Shown here: positions 1 to 8,375 of the stretch, piece by piece
Layout of the letters: every line of letters starts with the position of its first letter
Numbering within the stretch: the stretch's first letter is position 1
DNA from: Phytohabitans sp036906915
GTDB taxonomy: Bacteria > Actinomycetota > Actinomycetes > Mycobacteriales > Micromonosporaceae
Direction of reading: 5' to 3'
Assembly (NCBI RefSeq): GCF_036906915.1
Contig: NZ_JBAKHX010000051.1
Coordinates: forward strand, 1 to 57,030
DNA length: 57,030 nucleotides
Translations under genes and position numbers: made by a program
Notes under the pieces: generated by a model
The model's input: only the letters and a program-made list of their open reading frames with translations
What the model was told of the DNA's origin: nothing
The model's database searches: none

Positions 1-5
1 GCATG

Positions 6-62
6 GATCAAGGGCAAACGCACGCGGAAAAGAGATCCAACCACGTGCATTTGCCCTTGATC
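6..62. repeat. Dispersed hairpin repeat, copy 1
   Basis: Two 22-bp arms (6-27 and 41-62) form an imperfect inverted repeat with two mismatches around a 13-nt loop; the arm core is AAGGGCAAATGCACGTGG-like. A second copy lies at 18396-18452 in the opposite orientation. The similarity extends past the arm into GGCGGGAAG and includes the loop (AGAGATC versus GAGATCG). Each copy sits just beyond the 3' end of a gene, so it could act as a terminator or be a REP-like dispersed element. Confidence 0.75.
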
Positions 63-75
63 GGCGGGAAGAGGC

Positions 76-170
76 GCGCGGGCGGGCGCGCAGGACGCGC
101 GGGCGGGCGCGCAGGACGCGCAGGGCGCGCGGGCGGGCAGGGCGCGCGGGCGGGCAGGGCGCGCGGGCTA
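76..170. repeat. GC-only tandem repeats
   Basis: Two perfect copies of a 21-bp unit (GCGCGGGCGGGCGCGCAGGAC minus its last base, then C) at 76-117 are followed by about 2.5 copies of the 17-bp unit GCGCGCGGGCGGGCAGG at 124-170. The block touches the 3' end of the flavin oxidase gene. It reads open in some frames only because it contains almost no A or T; I see no gene in it. Confidence 0.7.
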
Positions 171-1412
171 GGAGGGGAGGTGGTGCGATAGGAAAGGGTT
201 GTGGAAGGTGGCGTTGGGGTCTAGGTGCCTTGCCAGTGCCGCGAAGTCGGAGAGGCGGGTGTAGCGGGCGGCGACCACCTCGGGGGCCATCGTGAAAAGC
301 TTGCCCCAGTGGGGGCGGGCGTCGAAGGGGGCCAGAGCCGCCTCGATCTCCGCCAGCACCGGCAGGACCGCCTCTGTGTCCTTCACCCACGTGAAGTGGA
401 ACGCCACGGTGTCCCGGCGGTACGACGGGCTGAGCCACAGGTCGTCGGCCGCGATCGTGCGCACCTCGCTGATCTGGAGCACCGGCGCGATCCGGTCGCG
501 GAGACCGTCGAGCGCCGCCAGGCCAGAAACGGCCTGGTCGCGTGGCACGAAGTACTCGGATTGCAGCTCTTCGCCGCTGCTCGGCGTGAACTCCAGCCGG
601 AAGTGCGGGAGCCGGGCGTGCCACGGGCCGGGGGCGCCCATCTGTTCGGTGCAGTGCTCGGCCGACATGCCGGGCACGGGGTGGCGGGGGGCGTCGGCGA
701 GCGTCGCGCCATGCCACCGTCTCGGGGGCGCGGGAGCGGGAGCGAGCTGCTTGACCCATACCTGGTTGAAGCGCGGCCCGGCCCAGTCGGTGAACAGGCT
801 CACGCTGTATCCGCTGGTCATGATGGCGTCGAAGCCGTCGAGCGCGGCGGAGTACGGCAGGTCGTCGTACACGCACTGGGCCACGTCGAACGCCGGCCGC
901 AACGCCAGCGTCAGGCTCGTCACCACGCCGAGTGCGCCCAGGCCCACCACGGCGGCCGGAAACAGCTCGTCGTCGCGGCCGATGGTGCGCAGTTCGCCAT
1001 CGGCGGTGACCAGGTCGAGGGCGACCACGGCGGATGCCAGGGTGCCGTTGCCGACGCCGGAGCCGTGGGTGCCGGTGGCGCAGGCACCGGCGATGGAGAT
1101 GTGCGGCAGCGAGCCCAGGTTGTGCAGGGCGTACCCGGCGGCGTGTAGCTGAGGCACCACCTCGCCGTACCGGAGCCCGGGTGAGACGGTGACGGTGCCG
1201 TGCACCTCATCAAGGGAGATCACGGGTGGCAGGTCGGCGAGCGAGACCAGGTACCCGGTGGTGTCCGCGATGTGGTTGAACGAGTGTCCGCTGCCCAGTA
1301 TCCGGAGTTTGTCGGCGCCCGCGACCAGCTCGCGCAGCTCGGCGACGGACGCCGGGCGGTGCAGCTGACGCGCCGAAAAGGTGACATTGCCAGCCCAGTT
1401 CGTGATCACCAC
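168..1412 (-). CDS. Alditol oxidase-like FAD-linked oxidoreductase
   Basis: The 414-aa protein belongs to the VAO-type flavoprotein family that includes Streptomyces AldO and gulono/arabinono-lactone oxidases. The N-terminal FAD-binding domain has GSGHSFN at residues 40-46; by analogy with AldO, His43 would carry covalent FAD. A second FAD loop reads GACATGTHGSG. The C-terminal substrate domain ends with HWGK (368-371) and HNPF, both typical of AldO-type enzymes, and the length matches the family (about 418 aa). It probably oxidises polyols or sugar lactones with O2, giving H2O2, in the cytoplasm. The start is GTG at 1412. It is divergent from the TPR gene. The exact substrate cannot be read from sequence. 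Confidence 0.85.
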   Translation of the reverse strand: MVITNWAGNVTFSARQLHRPASVAELRELVAGADKLRILGSGHSFNHIADTTGYLVSLADLPPVISLDEVHGTVTVSPGLRYGEVVPQLHAAGYALHNLGSLPHISIAGACATGTHGSGVGNGTLASAVVALDLVTADGELRTIGRDDELFPAAVVGLGALGVVTSLTLALRPAFDVAQCVYDDLPYSAALDGFDAIMTSGYSVSLFTDWAGPRFNQVWVKQLAPAPAPPRRWHGATLADAPRHPVPGMSAEHCTEQMGAPGPWHARLPHFRLEFTPSSGEELQSEYFVPRDQAVSGLAALDGLRDRIAPVLQISEVRTIAADDLWLSPSYRRDTVAFHFTWVKDTEAVLPVLAEIEAALAPFDARPHWGKLFTMAPEVVAARYTRLSDFAALARHLDPNATFHNPFLSHHLPS

Positions 1413-1464
1413 GCCCGCCAGCCTAGGGCCCGTACCGTAGACGGGACCACCGGAGGGAGTGCAG

Positions 1465-1839
1465 ATGGACCTCAGCGCCGAGTACGAGCGTGCGAAGTTC
1501 TACGTGGCGCTCGGCAAGCCGACCGAGGCCGCGCGCATCCTGGAGCCGGTCGCGGCGGCGGAGCCCCGCAACTCGGAGGTGCGGCTGGAGCTGGCCATGG
1601 CGTATTTCGCGTCGGCGCAGCTCACGCACGCCGAGCGCGAACTGCGGGTGCTCATCGAGCGCGATCCGAGCGACGCATACGCCCACCATCTGCTCGGCCG
1701 CACCCTGGAACGGCAGAACCGCCTGACCGAGGCCCTCGGCCATCTGCGGATCGCGGCGGCGATGTCGACGGTGCCCGAGTACGCCGAGGCGGCCCGCCGG
1801 GTCGCGGAGCGGCTTGGACGGCGCCGACCGGGCGTGTAG
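1465..1839 (+). CDS. Small TPR protein
   Basis: The protein of about 124 aa consists almost entirely of three tetratricopeptide repeats. Helical pairs such as YERAKFYVALGKPTEAARIL and LELAMAYFASAQLTHAERELRVL show the usual G/A/P spacing. I chose ATG 1465 because GGAGGGAG lies at the right distance; a GTG two codons upstream is also possible. There is no signal peptide, membrane segment or enzymatic motif. It is likely a cytoplasmic scaffold for protein contacts with unknown partner. It lies divergently from the oxidase and about 60 bp upstream of an MFS transporter. Confidence 0.8.
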   Translation: MDLSAEYERAKFYVALGKPTEAARILEPVAAAEPRNSEVRLELAMAYFASAQLTHAERELRVLIERDPSDAYAHHLLGRTLERQNRLTEALGHLRIAAAMSTVPEYAEAARRVAERLGRRRPGV

Positions 1840-1898
1840 AGACTCCACGGCCCGCTCCGACCTTTGGGTGAAGACCCAACCTGGAAGGGGACGGACCG

Positions 1899-3443
1899 AT
1901 GGACGACAAGGCCGGGCGTAGGGAGTGGATCGGGCTGGCGGTGCTCGCCCTGCCCTCACTGCTTGTCTCGATCGACATTTTCGTACTGCTGCTGGCTCTC
2001 CCGCGGCTGAGCGCCGACCTGTCCGCCAGCGGCACCGAGCAGCTGTGGATCCTCGACTCGTACGGGTTCCTGCTGTCCGGGTTCCTGATCACGATGGGCA
2101 CGCTGGGCGACCGGATCGGGCGCCGCAAGCTGCTGCTGGTCGGTGCGGCGGCGTTCGGCGCCGCGTCGGTGCTGGCCGCCTACGCGACCAGTCCGGCGAT
2201 GCTGATCGCGTCCCGCGCACTGCTGGGCGTGGCCGGGGCGACGCTGACCCCGTCGACGCTGGCGCTGATCACCAACATGTTCCGCAACCCGAAGGAGCGG
2301 CCGGTCGCGATCGGCGTCTGGCTGATGTCGCTGATGGGCGGCATCGCGCTGGGCCCGGTCGTGGGCGGGGCGCTGCTGGAGCACTTCTGGTGGGGCTCGG
2401 TGTTCCTGCTTGGCGTGCCCGCCATGGTGCTGCTCCTGGTGCTGGGGCCGGTGCTGCTGCCGGAGTACAAGGCGCCGCGCGCCGGGCGTATCGACCTCGC
2501 GAGCGTCGCGCTGTCGCTGGCCGCGATCCTGCCCGCGGTCTGGGGTCTGAAGGAGCTGGCCCGAAACGGCCTGACCACCGCGCCGCTCGCCGCGCTCGCG
2601 GCAGGCACGGCCGTGGGCTTTGCGTTCGTACGCCGGCAGGTGCGGCTGCCCGATCCGCTGCTGGACGTGCGGCTGTTCGCCGATCGGGCGTTTACCGCGG
2701 CGCTGGTATGCATGCTGGTCAACACGATGCTGCCGGGCGCCACGATGGTGCTGATCACGCAGTACCTCCAGCTCGTCGAGGGGCTGTCGCCGCTGCGGGC
2801 TGGGCTGTGGCTGCTGCCGACCGTGGCGGCCGCGATCGCCACGCTGCAGGTGTCGCCGCTGCTGGCCCGCCGGGTGCCGCCCGCGCGGCTGATCGCTGGC
2901 GGGCTGGTGGTGTCGGCGAGCGGGCTGGTCCTGTTGACCCGGACGCCCTCGTCGGATGGGCTGGCGTACGTGGTGACGGGGCTCGCCCTGATCAACCTGG
3001 GTGCCGGGCCGCTGCTCACCCTCGGCACCAACCTCGTCGTGGGCGCGGCACCACCTGAGAAGGCCGGCTCGGCGGCGTCGATCTCGCAGACCAGCAACGA
3101 GTTCGGGTTCGCGCTGGGCATCGCCACGATGGGTACCCTCGCGACCGCTGTCTACCGTTCGCGGGTCGACGCGCCGGACGGCGTACCGGCGATGGCGCGT
3201 GACACGCTGGCCGGCGCCTCCGCCGCGGCGGCCAACCTGCCCACCCAGGTCGGGACCGCCCTTCTGGAGTCCGCGCGGGCCGCCTTCACGGCCGGGCTCG
3301 CGACGGTGGCCGGGATCAGCGCCGCGCTGGTCCTCGGCACCGCGGTGCTGATCCTGGTCGCGATGCGGCATGTGCGCCCGGTGGGTGCCGCGCAGCCGTC
3401 GCCGGAGATGCCGGCCGGCGAGCCCGTAGAGAACGTTGTCTAA
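1899..3443 (+). CDS. DHA2-family MFS drug/H+ antiporter (14 TM)
   Basis: This 514-aa integral membrane protein has the marks of the QacA/SmvA (DHA2, 14-helix) branch of the major facilitator superfamily. Motif D1-like IDIFVLLLALPRL lies in helix 1, motif A GTLGDRIGRRK at residues 67-77, and antiporter motif C-like GGIALGPVVGGAL at about 147-159. It presumably exports cationic or hydrophobic compounds in exchange for protons. The ATG follows GGAAGGGG. The C-terminal tail after the last helix is short and cytoplasmic. A LacI-type regulator begins 18-57 bp downstream on the same strand and may be co-transcribed or regulate this gene. Substrate is unknown. Confidence 0.88.
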   Translation: MDDKAGRREWIGLAVLALPSLLVSIDIFVLLLALPRLSADLSASGTEQLWILDSYGFLLSGFLITMGTLGDRIGRRKLLLVGAAAFGAASVLAAYATSPAMLIASRALLGVAGATLTPSTLALITNMFRNPKERPVAIGVWLMSLMGGIALGPVVGGALLEHFWWGSVFLLGVPAMVLLLVLGPVLLPEYKAPRAGRIDLASVALSLAAILPAVWGLKELARNGLTTAPLAALAAGTAVGFAFVRRQVRLPDPLLDVRLFADRAFTAALVCMLVNTMLPGATMVLITQYLQLVEGLSPLRAGLWLLPTVAAAIATLQVSPLLARRVPPARLIAGGLVVSASGLVLLTRTPSSDGLAYVVTGLALINLGAGPLLTLGTNLVVGAAPPEKAGSAASISQTSNEFGFALGIATMGTLATAVYRSRVDAPDGVPAMARDTLAGASAAAANLPTQVGTALLESARAAFTAGLATVAGISAALVLGTAVLILVAMRHVRPVGAAQPSPEMPAGEPVENVV

Positions 3444-3461
3444 GCGGCCTACGATCCAGCA

Positions 3462-4535
3462 GTGGCCCGACGTTCGAGCGAAGACACCGGCAATCACCGC
3501 ATGACGGTGAAAGACGTTGCCGCGCGCGCCGGGGTCTCCCCCGCGACCGTCTCCCGGGTGCTCGCCGGGGACTACCCGGTCAGCGCGGCGACCCGGGCCC
3601 GCGTGCAGCGCGCCGTGCGCGAGCTCGACTACGTGGTGAACGCCCAGGCCCGCGCTCTCAAGGGCGCGGGCTCGCGGATGGTGGCGTTCGTGATGGACGA
3701 CGTCACCGGCCCTTCGTTCGCGTTTGTGGCCAAGGGCGTCGAGCAGCAGGCCACCGCCGAGGGGCGGCTGTGCCTGATCTGCACGACGCACGGCGACCCG
3801 ACCCGCGAGCTCGCGGTGGTCGAGGCGATGCGCGAGCAGCGCGCCGACGCGGTGATCCTGGTGGGCAGCGGCTACCTGGGCGCCGAGTACCAGGAGCGGA
3901 TGATCCACTTCGCGCACGCGCTGGACAAGGCGGGCTCGCGGCTGGTGCTGTGCGGCCGACCCCCGCTCGGCGAGGGCGTGCCGACCACGGTCGTCGAGTA
4001 CGACAACGAGGGCGGGGCGTACGCGATCACCAGTCACCTGCTGTCGCACGGCCACCGCCGGATCGTGTACCTGGGCAACGTCCGGGTCGACCACACCACC
4101 AGCCGCGACCGCATAAAGGGCTTCACCCGGGCGCACGAGGCGTACGGCGTACCGCTGGATCCGGCCCTGGTCGTGCCCGGCGAGTACAGCCAGGCCTTCG
4201 GGCACGCGGGCACTCGCAAGCTGCTCGCGGACGGTGTGCGCTTCACGGCGGTCTTCGCCGCCACCGATATGGTCGCGGCCGGCGTGCTGCTAGCCCTCCG
4301 CGAGGCGGGGGTCCGGGTGCCGGAGGACGTGTCGGTCGTCGGGTACGACGACATCCCGCTGGCGACCAACGTGGTGCCCGCCCTGACCACGGTGCGGGTG
4401 CCGACCGAGGAGCTGGGCCGCACGGCCGTCCGGCTGGCCCTTCACCCCGACGAGCCGCAGCACGTCGTGTTGGGAACGCATATCGTGGTGCGCGATTCCG
4501 TGGCGGCCGTGGTGCCCGCACGCACGATCGGGTGA
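3462..4535 (+). CDS. LacI-family transcriptional regulator
   Basis: The N-terminal helix-turn-helix (VKDVAARAGVSPATVSRVL, starting at residue 16) and hinge region are followed by a periplasmic-binding-protein-like effector domain. This includes the family string VSVVGYDDIPLATNVVPALT near the C-terminus. The protein is 357 aa from GTG 3462, or 344 aa from the more classical ATG 3501 (MTVKDVAAR). It should bind an operator as a dimer and respond to a small ligand, often a sugar. The nearest likely target is the MFS gene immediately upstream; no sugar-utilisation genes are adjacent. No operator palindrome was identified. Confidence 0.88.
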   Translation: MARRSSEDTGNHRMTVKDVAARAGVSPATVSRVLAGDYPVSAATRARVQRAVRELDYVVNAQARALKGAGSRMVAFVMDDVTGPSFAFVAKGVEQQATAEGRLCLICTTHGDPTRELAVVEAMREQRADAVILVGSGYLGAEYQERMIHFAHALDKAGSRLVLCGRPPLGEGVPTTVVEYDNEGGAYAITSHLLSHGHRRIVYLGNVRVDHTTSRDRIKGFTRAHEAYGVPLDPALVVPGEYSQAFGHAGTRKLLADGVRFTAVFAATDMVAAGVLLALREAGVRVPEDVSVVGYDDIPLATNVVPALTTVRVPTEELGRTAVRLALHPDEPQHVVLGTHIVVRDSVAAVVPARTIG

Positions 4536-4594
4536 TCCGTCCGCCTCGCCCCGGTACGAGGTACACGATCGGGGTGAGGTGGTGACATGAACCA

Positions 4595-4750
4595 ACCCGC
4601 CTCGTCAACGGGGCGCCCGTGGGCGACTCGCCGCGGCAGCTGGCGAACGGCGACCACATCGGAGTGGGCGACGTGACGCTGGTCTTCCGGTTCACGGCCG
4701 AGATGCAGGACGAGGCGTTCGCCTGGCTGGACGCCGCCCTGGACTGTTAG
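4595..4750 (+). pseudogene. FHA-domain protein remnant (3' end only)
   Basis: An open frame of about 51 codons reads TRLVNGAPVGDSPRQLANGD and continues HIGVGDVTLVFRF. This matches the C-terminal half of a forkhead-associated (phosphothreonine-binding) domain: VNG, then L..GD.I.iG...l.F. It then ends with a short tail and TAG. An in-frame TGA at 4583 and the lack of any start codon show that the 5' part is gone. ATG 4587 is in a different frame and soon stops. I interpret it as the leftover of a deleted gene. It lies 60 bp after the LacI gene and overlaps the convergent stop of the next gene. Confidence 0.6.
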
Positions 4751-5163
4751 GGCCACTGCGGACCGGCCGCCAGGCGGCGGTCGAGCAGCGTACGCAGCGG
4801 GATCGACTCGCCGTCGCGACCGCCCTCGCCGACCACCAGGCGCGGCTGGTGGGGCGCGACGTGCGCGCCCGCCAGCCGGGCGCGCAGGCTCGCGGGCACG
4901 GTGAGCAGGTACAGCTCACCGTCCGTGCCGACCGCCAGCGAGCGGTCCGCCTTGAGATACCAGCCGCGCAGGGCCGTGCGATAGCGGCCGCCGCCCTGGT
5001 ACGGCCGCGCGGTGAGCCGCGTCGCGGGCAGCGCGCGCTCTTTCGCGGTCCGCACGAATCCGGCGATCAGCTCGTGCGCGGCGGCCGCTTCGTTCGCTTT
5101 ACGCCGCTCCTCGGCAGCAGCGTGCCCTTCGACGGCCCGCCGCCGCGCTTCCGCCCACTCCAC
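4747..5163 (-). CDS. Conserved actinobacterial hypothetical protein
   Basis: The 138-aa protein has an N-terminal charged, Ala/Glu/Arg-rich helix (residues 1-45), then a compact beta-rich part. The latter contains GWYLKADRSLAVGTDGELYL and a C-terminal PLRTLLDRRL. It has no signal peptide, no membrane segment and no recognised catalytic motif. The layout looks like a small soluble domain with a helical lead. It lies just upstream of, and on the same strand as, nothing else in an operon: the next gene leftward is convergent and the one to the right ends 24 bp upstream. I do not recognise a function. Confidence 0.6.
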   Translation of the reverse strand: MEWAEARRRAVEGHAAAEERRKANEAAAAHELIAGFVRTAKERALPATRLTARPYQGGGRYRTALRGWYLKADRSLAVGTDGELYLLTVPASLRARLAGAHVAPHQPRLVVGEGGRDGESIPLRTLLDRRLAAGPQWP

Positions 5164-5186
5164 CAGCCGAGGCTACCGCGCGCCCA

Positions 5187-7121
5187 TCAGCCGGTTACGG
5201 TTATGCGGTCCAGGCGGGGCGTCCAGTCCGCGGGGTTGTGGAAGTAGACGCTGTTGGCGCCGGCGCGCAGGTCGAGTTGGAACGTCGCCGACGACACCGT
5301 GTCCCAGCGGCCCGCGCGGAACGTCCACGCCTGCGACTGACCGTTGTTGAGCCGCACGTACGCGGTGCGCTGCCTCGCGTCGACGTAGTACACCGTGACC
5401 GCGTACCTGCGAGCCGTCGGCGCGTTCACGGTGAACTCGATCGCGCCACGCTCGACGTACCCGTATGGGTTGCTGCCGGTGCCGAGCTTGTGCACGATGC
5501 GACCACCGGACGAGCCGGGCATCGTCATGGCCTCGGTCGCACCGACGAAGCGAGCCGCCTCCGCCTCGTACGAGGTGGTGACCGGCGGACGGGCCGAGGG
5601 CGTGGGCGCCGCGGCAGTGGTCAGTACCGGAGCCGGCATCCGGTCAGGCGCGACGGCGCGGCCGGGTGGCGTGAAGCCGCTCGCGGGAGGCGTGCCCGGG
5701 ACGGTCGTGACCGCTGCCGGCGACGGCTCGGGCGCGGCGGTCGTGGCGGCTGGCCCCGGATCGTGCACGGGAGCGGCGGAGCGGGTGGCCTGGTTGGCGA
5801 CCACCGCTACGACCACCAACATGACGGCCACCAGTGCGACGAGGATCGCCTGCCGGGACAGGCCCGCCGGCCGGAACCGCCGCCCCCGATAGGTGAGGGC
5901 CGACGTGGTGTCGGCGATGTGGCTCGCCAGGCCACGCATCGAGGCCGCGCCGCCCGTGCCGGCCGCGTCCGCCTGGACGGCGAGGCGAGCCAGCCTGCTG
6001 CGGACGCCGGCGATGGCGGAGCCACCGAGGCTGGTCATGGCCCGCAGGCCCGGTGCCGCGCCGCGGTGGCCCGCACCCGGCCCGCTTGAGGTAGCCATCG
6101 CGCCGCTCCTGGCGGCGCGCGAGCCGGCGGCTAGGGAATCCGGGCCAGGGACGGGAGATTGGGAGTCGGCGGCGACCGTGTCCGCCCCGCCCATCGCCAG
6201 GTCGCCCCAGCTCGCCGTCGAGTTGCGGCGGCCGGTGAAGCGGCGTGCGCCGGCCGAGCCGCGCGCGGCAGCCGGGTCGCGTATGGCGGGCGCGGTGGCG
6301 ACCGCGTCGCGCGGTCGGCCGAAGGCGGGCGCGTTTCGCCGCCGGGTGGAGGAGTCCAGGCGCGATGCGGGCGCCGAGGACCGGGGCGGTGCGGACGCGC
6401 GCGACGCGGATATGGCGGGTGCGGGGACGAGCCCGAGGGAGCCGAGCAGCGGCGGGGCGGGCTCCAGTTCCGTGGCGCATCGCGCGCACTCCGCCACGTG
6501 AGCGGCGAGGCGATCGCGGCGGTGGGGCTCGGGGCGACGGGCCGCACCGCCGGCCAGCAGCGCCAGGTCTGCGCACACCGGGTCGGCCGCGAGCGCCGCC
6601 ACGACCTGGCGCGCGGCGTCGAGGCGGGGCGCCATCCGGCGTACTCGAGCATCCGCGTCGGAGGGTGAGTCACCGGACGCGGCCGCGACCTCGGCGGACG
6701 TCAGCTCGCCGGTTTCGGCGAGCCACCAGAGCGCGAGCGTGTCCCGGTCGTGCGGCGCCAGCCACCGCAGTGCCTCGACCAGGTGCCGCGCCTGCCCGGT
6801 CAGCCCCAAAGCGGCGACGGCGGTAGCGGAAAAGTCTGGGCCGTCAGGCCCGGTCGCGCCGGGACGGCGGGTCGAGCGGACCTGGCGCCGCGCCTGCGTC
6901 ACGAACCAGGCGCGTACCTGCTCCTCGCCGGGCACGGTGTGCCGGAGCCGCGCGGCCAGCGCCGTGAGCGCCCGGTCGACGTCGGAGTGCTCGACGAGGC
7001 CGCAGCCGACGATGTGGTGCACCACCGTCCAGTGGCGTTCCAGGAGTTCGTCGAGCGCGCGTCCGTTTCCGGCACGCGCCAAACCGGCCAGCCAGGTGTC
7101 CCGCCCGTCACGCACTGTCAT
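5187..7121 (-). CDS. Sigma-factor-like/zinc-finger/TM protein with extracellular CBM35-like domain
   Basis: This protein of about 644 aa is mosaic. Residues 1-190 resemble an ECF sigma factor (helical RALDELLERHWTVVHHIVG region, then LRWLAPHDRDTLALWWLAE and EVAAASGDS, a region-4-like HTH). Residues 205-230 contain HVAECARCATEL, an anti-sigma zinc-finger-like HxxxCxxC. A disordered Ala/Arg/Ser linker leads to one membrane helix (ILVALVAVMLVVVAVVA), then a Pro/Thr-rich stalk. The last ~130 residues, beginning YEAEAARFVGATEAM, form a CBM35/CBM6-type fold ending WTPRLDRITVTG. I chose ATG 7121, preceded by GGGGGG. It is probably a membrane sensor binding cell-wall or environmental glycan outside; whether the sigma part still works is unknown. 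Confidence 0.75.
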   Translation of the reverse strand: MTVRDGRDTWLAGLARAGNGRALDELLERHWTVVHHIVGCGLVEHSDVDRALTALAARLRHTVPGEEQVRAWFVTQARRQVRSTRRPGATGPDGPDFSATAVAALGLTGQARHLVEALRWLAPHDRDTLALWWLAETGELTSAEVAAASGDSPSDADARVRRMAPRLDAARQVVAALAADPVCADLALLAGGAARRPEPHRRDRLAAHVAECARCATELEPAPPLLGSLGLVPAPAISASRASAPPRSSAPASRLDSSTRRRNAPAFGRPRDAVATAPAIRDPAAARGSAGARRFTGRRNSTASWGDLAMGGADTVAADSQSPVPGPDSLAAGSRAARSGAMATSSGPGAGHRGAAPGLRAMTSLGGSAIAGVRSRLARLAVQADAAGTGGAASMRGLASHIADTTSALTYRGRRFRPAGLSRQAILVALVAVMLVVVAVVANQATRSAAPVHDPGPAATTAAPEPSPAAVTTVPGTPPASGFTPPGRAVAPDRMPAPVLTTAAAPTPSARPPVTTSYEAEAARFVGATEAMTMPGSSGGRIVHKLGTGSNPYGYVERGAIEFTVNAPTARRYAVTVYYVDARQRTAYVRLNNGQSQAWTFRAGRWDTVSSATFQLDLRAGANSVYFHNPADWTPRLDRITVTG

Positions 7122-7174
7122 GATCCCCCCGCACATGAAAACCGCTCATTGAATAGGCGTCGGCGGGGCTCAAA
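7122..7174. promoter_or_regulatory. Divergent promoter region
   Basis: This 53-bp gap is unusually A/T-rich for the window. It separates the leftward sigma/CBM35 membrane gene from the rightward XRE/cupin regulator. The GGGGGG ribosome-binding tract of the leftward gene is at 7125-7130. The regulator may control its divergent neighbour. I see no clear -35/-10 pair. Confidence 0.4.
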
Positions 7175-7789
7175 ATGAAACACCACTATAGTGAAAAGAC
7201 ACGTACCATAGCGGATGTGCTCAATCTTCCCGAGCTTGGCGGACGGATCCAGGCGCTGCGGACAGAGCGCGGGATGACGCTCCAAGAGCTCGCCGACCGG
7301 TCGAAAGTCAGCGTGAGCATGCTTTCCTCGGTCGAACGGGCGCTGAAGGCACCCACGGTAGTGGTGCTCGACCGGATCGCCGACGGGCTGGGAGTGTCGC
7401 TAACCCGACTGCTCGCCGACCCCATTCCAGACCGCGTCGTCGTCAGGCGGGCCGATCGGCAGGACACGGCGGCGTACCCGAGCGGCTGGCACCGCACGAT
7501 CCTGTCGCCGGTGGTGCCCGGTGTGAACTTCGAGCTGATCCGGGTCACCCTGCCCGCCGGGTGCGACGCCGGCGACTTTCCCGCATACGCGGCGGGGTCG
7601 CACGAGTACATCGCGGTGGAGTCGGGCGAGGTGCGGGTGACCGTCGGCGACCAGGCGATCGACCTGGCGGCCGGCGACTCGCTGTACTTCGCGGCCGACG
7701 TGGCGCACGGATACGCCAACCGCAGCGGCGAGCCGGCCACCTACTACGTCGCCGCCCTGGTCATGCGATCGCGCGAGCAGATTACGTAA
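7175..7789 (+). CDS. XRE-family regulator with C-terminal cupin sensor
   Basis: The 204-aa protein has an N-terminal Cro/CI-type HTH (IQALRTERGMTLQELADRS then VSVSMLSSVERALKAPTV). The C-terminal cupin barrel carries SHEYIAVESGEVRVTVGD and AGDSLYFAADVAHGYANRS. This architecture is typical of small-molecule-responsive repressors of metabolic or export genes. The start is ATG 7175 in an A-rich context; GTG 7217 would still retain both domains. It is divergent from the sigma/CBM35 membrane gene, a plausible target. The ligand is unknown; the cupin keeps the His and Glu positions that usually hold metal. Confidence 0.85.
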   Translation: MKHHYSEKTRTIADVLNLPELGGRIQALRTERGMTLQELADRSKVSVSMLSSVERALKAPTVVVLDRIADGLGVSLTRLLADPIPDRVVVRRADRQDTAAYPSGWHRTILSPVVPGVNFELIRVTLPAGCDAGDFPAYAAGSHEYIAVESGEVRVTVGDQAIDLAAGDSLYFAADVAHGYANRSGEPATYYVAALVMRSREQIT

Positions 7790-7904
7790 TTTCACGGAGG
7801 CGGGCGCGGGGCACCCTCCGTCACAATGAGGGCACCTTTGGTCGTCGTCCACCCCCGTGGCGACACAGGGGAGTCGCCGCCGGTCTGGCCACCGGCGGCG
7901 ACTG

Positions 7905-8336
7905 TCAACTCGCCTTCGTGTCGACCGGCGTGCCGCTCTCGATCGTGCGGGAGACGGTGCAGAGGCGGTCGTGCGACATCTTCGCCGCGCGCGGCAGCAT
8001 CTCCCGGGCCGCGTCGCCGGCCTCGCCCTCTCCAAACGCCACGCTCAGCTCCACGACGAGGTTGACCAGGCGATTTCCGCCGCTCTCATCGCGCACCTTG
8101 TCGGCCGTCACCCGCACCTCGAACCGCTCCGGCTCGGCGCGCTTGCTCGTGATGTGGTCGACGTCGGCGCCGGTGCACCCGCCGAGCGCGGCGAGCAGCA
8201 GCTCGACCGGCGTGAAGTCGGGGCCGTCGCTGGAGCCGATGGTCAGGGTGCCGCCGCGGGCGTTCCGCACCTCGTACCGGCCAAGGCTCGTGCGTTCGAT
8301 CGTCACGGATCGCAGGGTTTCGCCACTCATGACCAT
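7905..8336 (-). CDS. OsmC/Ohr-family protein
   Basis: The 143-aa protein matches the OsmC/YhfA fold. It has FTPVELLLAALGGCTGADVDH with the first conserved Cys, DxVxDxx-like beta strands, and a second Cys in DRLCTVSRTIE. OsmC-family proteins reduce organic hydroperoxides using this Cys pair. The YhfA-like branch is less well characterised, so the peroxidase role is inferred. The length is normal. ATG 8336 is used, with an alternative ATG two codons downstream. It is divergent from the saccharopine dehydrogenase-like gene across only 39 bp. Confidence 0.85.
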   Translation of the reverse strand: MVMSGETLRSVTIERTSLGRYEVRNARGGTLTIGSSDGPDFTPVELLLAALGGCTGADVDHITSKRAEPERFEVRVTADKVRDESGGNRLVNLVVELSVAFGEGEAGDAAREMLPRAAKMSHDRLCTVSRTIESGTPVDTKAS

Positions 8337-8375
8337 GAAACTACCGCCGAACCCGCCGGCGTCTACCCTTCGGTA

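Noticed and set aside
1956..4205. About 749-codon minus-strand frame under the MFS and LacI genes
   Set aside because: Gln/Arg/His-rich antisense shadow of two well-supported plus-strand genes.
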